NCBI GenBank assembly: GCA_016793095.1
Contig: JAEUJQ010000090.1
Coordinates: forward strand, 24,439-88,438
Length of the DNA stretch: 64,000 nucleotides
Direction of reading: 5' to 3'
DNA from: Myxococcaceae bacterium
Lineage (GTDB): Bacteria > Myxococcota > Myxococcia > Myxococcales > Myxococcaceae
Shown here in pieces: positions 23,516 through 30,909 of the stretch. Positions within the stretch are counted from its first letter, which is position 1, and each line of letters starts with the position of its first letter. Both the position numbers and the translations under genes were made by a program. Under the pieces are notes generated by a model. The model did no database searches. It saw only the letters and a program-made list of their open reading frames with translations, and was not told where the DNA came from.

Positions 23516-26515
23516 TCAGAAGCGGTGGCTCAGGCGCGCGAAGAAGGAGCGCAGCACGAGGTCGTACGAGTACACGTCGGTGGTGTTCGCGAAGCCGTTG
23601 TAGATGGTGGGCGGCCGCTGGTCGAAGAGGTTGGTGACGCCCAGCATCAGCGACGTCACGCCGACCGGCGAGCGCAGCTGGTACGCGACCGTCACGTCCC
23701 AGCTGTTCCACGGCGCCACCTGCCGTTCACCCGAGTGGTCCTTCGCGTAGCAGAGGCCTGCGCCCTCGAGGTAGCCCTCGGAGTCGCCGCACTCCTTGAA
23801 GCCGCCGATGAAGTACGTGCGCACGTTCGCGCTCAGCCCCTTCCACGCCCAGCCCAGCGACGCGTTGAAGCGCAGGTGCGGGTACGCGCCGCCCGTGCCC
23901 GACTCGTTCAGGTCCCACGTGCCCGCGCCGTTGATGACGGTGCCGTCGGCGAGGGTGCGGTTGTACTGGCGCAGCCAGGTGACCGCTCCCACGAGGTTGA
24001 AGGAGCCCGCTGGCGTGCCCAGGCGATAGCCCGCGGTGAAGTCGATGCCGTCCACCTGGTCGCGACCGACGTTGGTGTTGAGGTTGACGATCTGCCGGAT
24101 CCGCTGCGTGCCGGCGTCGCGCTGGATGAACTGGCAGTACTGCGGCGTCTTGCCGGCGGTGTCCGGGTAGCAGGACGAGAGGATGACGTTCTCGCCGATG
24201 GTGGACACGGTGTTCGTGATGTCGAGGTTGTAATAGTCGGCGGTGAAGTAGAGCCCGCGGACCCAGCGCGGCTCGACGACGAGCCCGACCGTGGCGATGC
24301 GGGCGACCTCTGGCCTGAGCGCCGAGTTGCCGCCGATGCGCGAGCGCAGCTGGGTCTGGTCGTCGCCGTTGTTCGCCGCGGCGCCACACGCTGCCTCCTG
24401 CGGAGAGCCCGGCGTCACCGACGCGCACGGGTCGGTCACCGGGGGGAAGCTGTCTGACTGGCCGCCGAAGAGCTCGGGGATGGTGGGCGCGCGGAAGGCC
24501 GACGAGACGGTGCCGCGAAGCGCCACGTCCTTCACCGGTGAGTAGCGCGCGCCGAACTTGTAGTTCAACGTCGCGCCGAAGTTGCTGTACGCCGACACGC
24601 GGCCCGCGGCGGTGAGCTCGAGCCGCTCGAAGCCGGGCTTCCTGTCCACGATGGGAATCGACAGCTCGCCGAAGGCCTCGTTCACGCCGTAGCCGCCACC
24701 CGTCGCGAGGCTCTTGTTGCCGCTCGTCTCGCCCGCCGCGGTGATGGGGTCCGGCACGTAGCCGCCGGTGAGCGTGCGGTGCTCGTAGCCGACGATGAGG
24801 GCGAGGGGCCGCTCGGCCCACAGCCTGAAGAGGTCGCCACCGAAGGTGACCAGGCCTCCGAGCTGTTGGTTGAAGCCGCGCGCGATGCCCGTGTAGCGCA
24901 GGTACTCCACCTGGTCGGTGGTGATGGTGCCCGGCCCGCCGAAGAGGTTGAGCGGCACACAGCCCGCGATGGGGGCGTCGGGCGTGCCACAGGTGGGTGT
25001 CCCGCCCGAGCCGATGAAGCTGGGCCCCAACGCGTTCTGCAGGCGCGTGAGGCGAAGGTTGCCCTGGTTGATGTTCGACGCCTCGTTCCGGCTGACGTTG
25101 AAGTTCACGTCCCACGCCCAGCCCGCGAGGGGCCCCAGCGCGTCGGGCAGCGTACCGTCGAGGCCCGCCACGGCGTGGAAGGTGTTCACGTCTTGCGTGG
25201 TGATGCGCCCACCGAACTCCGCCAGGCGCCGGCGCACGCCGCCGAAGTCGCGGCCGAAGGGGTTGTAGATGTTCTGCGCCGAGACGGTGACGCCCTCGAC
25301 GTCGCTCAAGAAGGGCTCGGGCGCGAGCTCCTGCGTCGAGGTGCGCTTGGTGAAGAAGCTGTCGAAGTACACCCGCACGCGCTCGTGCAGCTGGTACTCG
25401 CCGGTCGAGAACAGGGTGAGGCGCTGCTGCGGCGTGACGAGGTAGTTGTAGGGCTGGAAGTTGTACCCGTCGCCATTGTCCTGCGGCAGGTTGGGTCCCA
25501 GGAAGGGCCGCCACTCACCGCTCGAGAGGTCGCGGGTGAAGTTGGTGGCGCCGGGGTAGCGCCGCACGAGCGCGTTCCACGCCGAGTTCCCGTTGGCGAC
25601 GCCTGCCTCGCCGGGCGACAACACGACGCGCCCGCCAGGCACCGTGCCGCTGCCGAGCCGGTACTCCTCCTTCGCGTTCGCGTCGTACGCCCGCTGCGTC
25701 GTGCTGTAGTCGCGGTTGCCGGCGAAGACGGGCGCGTTGTTCGAGTAGCCCAGCGACACGAGGATGCTGCCCTTGTCCCCCACCGAGCCGACGACGCCGT
25801 TGACGTCGAGCGCCTGCCCGTCGCCCCGGCTCGACACGCCGCCCGTGACGTTCACCTCGGCGCCGTCGAACTTCTTCACGGTGATGATGTTCACCACGCC
25901 CGCGACCGCGTCAGAGCCGTAGACGGCCGAGGCGCCGTCGGCGAGCACCTCGATGCGGTCCACGACGTTGGTGGGAATCGCCGAGAGGTCCACCGAGCTG
26001 TCCGCCCCCACCCCGCCCGGCGCGACTCGCCGGCCGTTGAGCAGCACCAGCGTCGACGCCTGGCCCAGCCCGCGCAGGTTGAGGCGAATGGACCCGTCTC
26101 CGCCGTTGTTCGCGTTGCGGTTGATGGCGTTGGACTGCTGGGGAATCGTCTGCAGGAACTCGCCGACGTTCAGCCGCCCGCTCGCGCGGATCTGCTCCTG
26201 GGTGAAGATCGCGACCGGCGCGGGGCCGATGAGCTCCTTCCGCTTGATGCGCGAGCCGGTGACGACGGTCTCGCGCGCGAACGTCTTCGGGGTCTCGCCG
26301 GGCGCGACGTCGGGTGGTGGGGCCTCGGCTGGTGCAGGAGCTGGGGGCTCCGCCGGCGGCGTCTGGACCAACCCGGCGCCTCCATCGAGCGCGTCGAGCG
26401 CCGGCTCGAGCACCACCGCGGCGGGAGTGTCACCCGGCGACTGCGCGAACGCCGGGACGGCCACTCCCCACAGGGCGAAGACCACGGCCCTGACTCCCAT
26501 CGGACGAAGCGTCAT
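23516..26515 (-). CDS. TonB-dependent outer-membrane receptor
   Basis: 999 residues from the ATG at 26515; the GTG at 26527 overlaps the Shine-Dalgarno GGAGGG and is rejected. Signal peptide GVRAVVFALWGVAVPAFAQ, then a Pro/Ala linker. The TonB-box region is followed by the plug: ETVVTGSRIKRKELIGPAPV, LQTIPQQSNAINRNANNGGD, LNLRGLGQASTLVLLNGRRV, VDRIEVLADGASAVYGSDAV then AGVVNIITVK. The barrel of about 750 residues ends in SHRF, a Phe-terminated beta-signal. Length and plug type match large receptors of complex glycan- or peptide-like substrates. The energy transducer is the preceding gene (30-base gap). Substrate unknown. Confidence 0.95.
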   Translation of the reverse strand: MTLRPMGVRAVVFALWGVAVPAFAQSPGDTPAAVVLEPALDALDGGAGLVQTPPAEPPAPAPAEAPPPDVAPGETPKTFARETVVTGSRIKRKELIGPAPVAIFTQEQIRASGRLNVGEFLQTIPQQSNAINRNANNGGDGSIRLNLRGLGQASTLVLLNGRRVAPGGVGADSSVDLSAIPTNVVDRIEVLADGASAVYGSDAVAGVVNIITVKKFDGAEVNVTGGVSSRGDGQALDVNGVVGSVGDKGSILVSLGYSNNAPVFAGNRDYSTTQRAYDANAKEEYRLGSGTVPGGRVVLSPGEAGVANGNSAWNALVRRYPGATNFTRDLSSGEWRPFLGPNLPQDNGDGYNFQPYNYLVTPQQRLTLFSTGEYQLHERVRVYFDSFFTKRTSTQELAPEPFLSDVEGVTVSAQNIYNPFGRDFGGVRRRLAEFGGRITTQDVNTFHAVAGLDGTLPDALGPLAGWAWDVNFNVSRNEASNINQGNLRLTRLQNALGPSFIGSGGTPTCGTPDAPIAGCVPLNLFGGPGTITTDQVEYLRYTGIARGFNQQLGGLVTFGGDLFRLWAERPLALIVGYEHRTLTGGYVPDPITAAGETSGNKSLATGGGYGVNEAFGELSIPIVDRKPGFERLELTAAGRVSAYSNFGATLNYKFGARYSPVKDVALRGTVSSAFRAPTIPELFGGQSDSFPPVTDPCASVTPGSPQEAACGAAANNGDDQTQLRSRIGGNSALRPEVARIATVGLVVEPRWVRGLYFTADYYNLDITNTVSTIGENVILSSCYPDTAGKTPQYCQFIQRDAGTQRIRQIVNLNTNVGRDQVDGIDFTAGYRLGTPAGSFNLVGAVTWLRQYNRTLADGTVINGAGTWDLNESGTGGAYPHLRFNASLGWAWKGLSANVRTYFIGGFKECGDSEGYLEGAGLCYAKDHSGERQVAPWNSWDVTVAYQLRSPVGVTSLMLGVTNLFDQRPPTIYNGFANTTDVYSYDLVLRSFFARLSHRF

Positions 26516-26519
26516 GAGT

Positions 26520-26525
26520 CCCTCC
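26520..26525 (-). promoter_or_regulatory. Shine-Dalgarno GGAGGG deciding receptor start
   Basis: GGAGGG on the minus strand, four bases before the ATG at 26515. It overlaps the in-frame GTG at 26527 and so identifies the ATG as the start. Confidence 0.8.
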
Positions 26526-26545
26526 ACGAGCGGTGCTGGCCGCCC

Positions 26546-27334
26546 TCAGTCCTGCAATGCGAACCGGATGGTGTACGTCGTCGTCATCGCCACCGGCCGA
26601 CCGTTCCGCTTGCCGGGGTTGAACTTGAAGCGCTTCACGCGCCGCGTGGCCTCCTCGTCGAGGCCGAAGCCGAGGCCCTTCGTCACCACCGCGTCGGTGA
26701 CCCGGCCTCCCTCGTCCACCGAGATGCGCAGCTGCACGGGACCCTCGACGTTCGAGTTGATGGCTTCCTCGGGGTAGCTGCCGCCCGTCCACGCCTCGCG
26801 CAGCGTCGGCTCCTCGTCCGTCACCGCCGCGGTGCTGACGATGGTGGCCAGCTTGAGCACCGCCGTCGGGAACCGCGCGCCCAGGCGCTTGGTGGCCTGC
26901 TCCCCGATGAAGAGGCGCACCCCGTCCACCACCAGCAGCACGTCAGTGGAGGCGTGGGAGACGCCGACGCCCACGACCGGCACCTGCGCGTCGCGGGCCT
27001 GCGCGATGATGGTCTGCGCCTGCGCGGCGTCCAGCTCGCCCAGCAGCACCAGCGCGTTCCGGCTCGCCGCCTCCCCGACGAGGCCCGGCTTGAGGGTCGC
27101 GGCCTCGCACACCGTCGTGTGGCCGGCGATGCGAATGGTGGTGGGCCACTGCGCGCAGGGCACGCCGAGGGCGAGGACGGGGAGCGGCTCTCTCTGCAGC
27201 CGCCTCGAGAGCCCTTCGTCGTAGGCGAGCGTGCGGGCGACCGCCGTGACCGAGGCCTCGGGCGTGACCGCTTGCGCGGACACCGCAAGCAGACTGATCA
27301 GCAGCGCCCCCGGAGCCCGGCACATGAGCCGCAT
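26546..27334 (-). CDS. YfiR-like domain fused to TonB C-terminal domain (energy transducer)
   Basis: The ATG at 27334 gives 262 residues (ATG at 27325 is equally possible), with signal peptide ALLISLLAVSAQAV. Residues about 22-165 look like the periplasmic YfiR/DUF4154 fold: VLALGVPCAQW, a conserved Cys in VCEAATL, NALVLLGELDAAQA, PVVGVGVSHAST, VDGVRLFIGEQATKRLGARF, AVLKLATIV. The last 85 residues are a TonB_C domain: YPEEAINSNVEGPVQLRISV, DEGGRVTDAVVTKGLGFGLD, RRVKRFKFNPGKRNGRPVAM. There is no Pro-rich TonB spacer and no internal membrane span, so the C-terminal domain would be exported with the YfiR part rather than spanning the periplasm from the inner membrane. This is an unusual arrangement. 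First gene of the TonB cluster. Confidence 0.82.
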   Translation of the reverse strand: MRLMCRAPGALLISLLAVSAQAVTPEASVTAVARTLAYDEGLSRRLQREPLPVLALGVPCAQWPTTIRIAGHTTVCEAATLKPGLVGEAASRNALVLLGELDAAQAQTIIAQARDAQVPVVGVGVSHASTDVLLVVDGVRLFIGEQATKRLGARFPTAVLKLATIVSTAAVTDEEPTLREAWTGGSYPEEAINSNVEGPVQLRISVDEGGRVTDAVVTKGLGFGLDEEATRRVKRFKFNPGKRNGRPVAMTTTYTIRFALQD

Positions 27335-27472
27335 GCTGTCACGTCTGCGCCCGTTGTCACGAGCGCGGACCTCTCTGGCTGGTTCCATTCACGCGCCTCG
27401 GTTCTTCCAGCGGGCACGGAAACGACGCGCGAGGAGCTGAGCGCATTCAGCCCCCACCTCGCGCTGGGGAGA

Positions 27473-30400
27473 TCAAGGGCCGCAGCGCATCACCGTGCGC
27501 CGCAGGTTGTCGTCCACCCAGAGCACGCCGACCCGCGTGTCGGACAACGGCACCAGCGTGAAGTCCGAGCGCAGCGCCGGATCTCCCCCGATGGTGAGGT
27601 CGATGGACTGGAAGGCTCCAGCGTCAGGTGCACTGGGCCCGTAGAAGAACCGCAGGCGCTGGTCCTGCACGATGGAGTGCACGAAGCCCTTCCACTGCGG
27701 CCCCACGAGCGCCGACGAAGACTGGGTATTCGAATGGTAGGCGCCGGCCTGCGACGAGGGCGAGGCCAGCCCGAAGTACCGCGTGGAGACGACAGCGCCG
27801 GCCTCGGTGACGGTGATGAGGCGCGTGCGCTCTTCGGGAGCGCTGATGTTCCCGGTGCCCACCAGCCGGTAGAACGTGCCGTCGAACTCCACCCAGTCGA
27901 TGCGCTGCAGCCCACCCGTCAGGTTCAGCTCGAAGGGCCCGGCGACGACTGAGGTCAGCGCAGCGTCGTAGAGGACGTAGCGCACCCGGGTCTCGTTGAG
28001 CGGCGGAACCTCGCGGTTCGTCCACACGAAGAGCACCGTCGTCGCGCCGACGGCGACCCGGGCGAGGTTGCTCGTCTGGCCGTTCCCGCTCGCGGGCTTG
28101 TAGGCGGCGTCGCTGCCGAGCCCGGCCCAGACGAAGCGCGCCGTCGTCACCCCACCGTCGAGCAGCAGCGTGCCGAACTTGAGCTGCGTCGAGGTGGTGT
28201 TGTCGAGCGACTGCGAGGGGTCCGGCTGCTCGAACCACGTCCCCACGAAGGCGGACAACGAGGAGCTCCACGCGGCCCGCACCGCCGTCATGCGGGGCTG
28301 CTGGAAGTTGTCCGAGATGCCGCCGCAGTAGTTGGCCCCTGAGCCGAACGCATCGTCGAAGGCCACGAAGGCCGAGCCCGTCGTGGCGAGCGTCGCGGGC
28401 GTCACCAGCGTGCCGAAGTTCCGCTGCGAGCGGCGGTCGAACGGGTTGGCGCCGTTGTTCGAGTTGCAGCAGTACAGCGCCGGGTTGGCGAAGCTCTGCG
28501 CGAGGCCGTGCGCGAGGGCGACGGTGCCGTTGGTGACGAGCCCGGGCCGAACGACCTGCCGGCCGTTGAAGGTGCTGCAGGTCGTCCAGGTGGTCGCGGC
28601 GCCGCTGACCGGCACCGGCCCGGTCACGAACGAGAGGTCCGCGGCGCTGAGCTTGAAGAGCTCGTGGCGACCGGTCACGCCGAACGACGCCGCCGTCACC
28701 AGCACCTCGCTGCCCAGGCGCACGGCCGCGGGAGCGCCTGCCCTTGCCGGGTACGCCCCCGAGCTGGTGACGGAGCCGCGCGCCCCGGGCTCCTCGACCC
28801 AGAGCCCCTCGTCCACGCCGCCGTTGCAGTTGTTGTCCTTCCAGTCGCAGCGCTCGAGCGCGCCCGGGAAGGTGGTGCCGTCGTTGTCGTCGCAGTCGTC
28901 AGCCGAGCCTCCGCAGGCCAGCGGGAAGTGCTGGTCGTTGTCGGCGTCGATGGCCTGCGACTGGTACGTGCACGTGCGCAGCGCGTTGCTGCAGCTGTCG
29001 ATGGTGCACGGGTTCTCGTCGTCGCAGGGGTTCCGGCCCGAGGTGCAGGCCCCGAGGATGCAGCGCTCGTTGCCGTTGCAGTAGTCGTTGTCGAGGCAGT
29101 CGTTGTCTGCCCGACAGCCTCCGTCCGGCAGCTGCCCCGCGTCGAACCCGCTGCTGCCGCCGTCGGGCACGCAGGCGAGGCCGGCGATGCACTGGTTGCT
29201 CCGGCAGCAGAAGCCGGCGCTCGTCTGGCAGTCGCTGTCCAGCGCGCACTGGAAGATGCACCGGCCGCTCACGCCGCAGACGAGCCCGAACGGAGCGCAC
29301 GAGCTCTGCAGCGCGCAGGTCTGTCCGAAGCCCGGCGGCCCTCCGTCGGGGTTGCCTCCGGGGAAGACACAGCGGCCGCCCGCGCAGTCGAGGCCCGGGG
29401 CGCAGTCGCGCGCCGTCGCGCACTCGGCGATGCACTGCCCCTGCGGGCTGCAGGCCTGGCCGGCGTCGCACTCACTCGTGCGCTGACACGCGGTCACGCC
29501 GGGAGGCAGCACGCAGCGGCCGGCGTCACACCCGCGCGGCGCGGTGCAGTCCGACGTCGCGAGGCACTCGGCCACACACTGGCCCTGGAAGCAGCGGCCG
29601 GTCGCGCACTGGCTGTTGAAGACGCAGCCCACGCCCCCATCACCCGATGAGGTCCCTCCGTCGCCCACTGGCAGGCGGCACCGGCCGAGCTCGCACACGA
29701 GACCGGGGGAGCAGTCGGCGCCGACCCGACACTCGACGGCGCAGCGCCCCTGCAGACAGGCGAGGCCCGGCCCGCAATCGGAGTTGAGCTGACACGATGC
29801 GCCCGCCCCGCCGTCCGACACCGCCGCCACGCAGCGACTCTGGCTGCAGGCCTGATCCGCCGCGCAGTCCCGCGCCTCGACGCACTCGGGTAGACAGGCC
29901 CCCTGCCGGCACAACAACGTGCCCTGGCAGTCGGACGACAGGAGGCACCCAGCGCCGACGCCGCCGTCCTGCGCCGCGCATCGCCCCTGCGGCGTGCAGA
30001 CCTGCCGGAGCGGACACTCGGCGGCGCTCGCGCACTCCCGCACGCAGAGCCCCGAGCGGCAGACGAGGCCGTTCGCGCAGTCCGTCGCGACGGCGCACCA
30101 CTCGCCCAGCCCGCCGTCACTGGCGACGCACGCGCCCTGCACGCAGGCCCGCAGCGGACCACAGTCGACGCCCGACTGGCACTCGGGCGCGCACTGGCCG
30201 GCGCGACACCGCCACGGCTGGCACTGGGAGTCGTAGGCGCAGGCCACGCCCGCGTCGACCGCGCTCGCGAGGCAGCGACCGGCGACGCACGCCTCGCCCA
30301 GCCGGCAGTTACGCGACTCGAGGCACTGCGGCTGGCAGCGCTTGTTGGGCCCGCACTCGAGGTAGACGCCCTGTCGCGTCGACTCGGCGGCGCAGTCCGA

Positions 30401-30820
30401 GTCGAACGCGCACAACACGCTGGTGGGCGTGAGCCCGGCGTCGGTGCGGTCCTGCGGCGAGACGCACTGCCCCTCGATGCACGTCTGCTCCTCGAGGCAG
30501 TCGCGGTGCGTGAGGCAGTCGCGCCGACAGCGGAAGTCGGGGCCGCACTGGAGCCCCGGCGGGCACGCCTTGTTCGTACAGGAGTTCTCGTCATCGAGCA
30601 GACAGACGGCGTACGGGTTGTCGGTGATCTGGCACCGGCTGGCCGCCGGACAATCACGGTCGCTGGCGCAGGTGACGTGGCAACGCCGAAACACGCAGAC
30701 GAGCTTCTCGGCGCAGTCGCTGTTGAGCAGACACCCCTCGGCGAGCTGTGACGGCGGGGCTTCGCGGGTGACACAGGCGAACGTCGAGACGACGAGCAAG
30801 CTGCAGGCGATGCGGTTCAT
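27473..30820 (-). CDS. Large Cys-rich EGF/Dickkopf-like repeat protein, exported
   Basis: 1115 residues from the ATG at 30820; signal peptide RIACSLLVVSTFACV with a possible but poor lipobox (TFAC). From about 30 to 560 there are roughly ten Cys-rich modules of 40-45 residues with the pattern CxxxxxCxxxxxCxxGxCxxxCxxxxDCxxxxxCxxxxC (for example CAVATDCANGLVCRSGLCV), joined by DGG-type linkers. A MopE-like segment follows (DCDDNDGTTFPG, CDWKDNNCNGGVDEG). The last 400 residues are beta-rich (propeller-like) with motifs such as VLFVWTNRE and VGVLWVDDN. Over 80 cysteines implies disulfide folding outside the cytoplasm. Divergent from the repeat lipoprotein at 30910 (89-base gap), so they may share a control region. 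Confidence 0.86.
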   Translation of the reverse strand: MNRIACSLLVVSTFACVTREAPPSQLAEGCLLNSDCAEKLVCVFRRCHVTCASDRDCPAASRCQITDNPYAVCLLDDENSCTNKACPPGLQCGPDFRCRRDCLTHRDCLEEQTCIEGQCVSPQDRTDAGLTPTSVLCAFDSDCAAESTRQGVYLECGPNKRCQPQCLESRNCRLGEACVAGRCLASAVDAGVACAYDSQCQPWRCRAGQCAPECQSGVDCGPLRACVQGACVASDGGLGEWCAVATDCANGLVCRSGLCVRECASAAECPLRQVCTPQGRCAAQDGGVGAGCLLSSDCQGTLLCRQGACLPECVEARDCAADQACSQSRCVAAVSDGGAGASCQLNSDCGPGLACLQGRCAVECRVGADCSPGLVCELGRCRLPVGDGGTSSGDGGVGCVFNSQCATGRCFQGQCVAECLATSDCTAPRGCDAGRCVLPPGVTACQRTSECDAGQACSPQGQCIAECATARDCAPGLDCAGGRCVFPGGNPDGGPPGFGQTCALQSSCAPFGLVCGVSGRCIFQCALDSDCQTSAGFCCRSNQCIAGLACVPDGGSSGFDAGQLPDGGCRADNDCLDNDYCNGNERCILGACTSGRNPCDDENPCTIDSCSNALRTCTYQSQAIDADNDQHFPLACGGSADDCDDNDGTTFPGALERCDWKDNNCNGGVDEGLWVEEPGARGSVTSSGAYPARAGAPAAVRLGSEVLVTAASFGVTGRHELFKLSAADLSFVTGPVPVSGAATTWTTCSTFNGRQVVRPGLVTNGTVALAHGLAQSFANPALYCCNSNNGANPFDRRSQRNFGTLVTPATLATTGSAFVAFDDAFGSGANYCGGISDNFQQPRMTAVRAAWSSSLSAFVGTWFEQPDPSQSLDNTTSTQLKFGTLLLDGGVTTARFVWAGLGSDAAYKPASGNGQTSNLARVAVGATTVLFVWTNREVPPLNETRVRYVLYDAALTSVVAGPFELNLTGGLQRIDWVEFDGTFYRLVGTGNISAPEERTRLITVTEAGAVVSTRYFGLASPSSQAGAYHSNTQSSSALVGPQWKGFVHSIVQDQRLRFFYGPSAPDAGAFQSIDLTIGGDPALRSDFTLVPLSDTRVGVLWVDDNLRRTVMRCGP

Positions 30821-30909
30821 GAGCCCCCCCGGGTCAAGGCGTCCTTCATAGCCGTCCGTTGGGAGTCGTGCGACGGGCTTCACGTCGCGCGCGTGGTAGA
30901 TCGTCTCCC

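Noticed and set aside
26525..26527. GTG at 26527 as receptor start
   Set aside because: It overlaps the Shine-Dalgarno sequence for the ATG at 26515.
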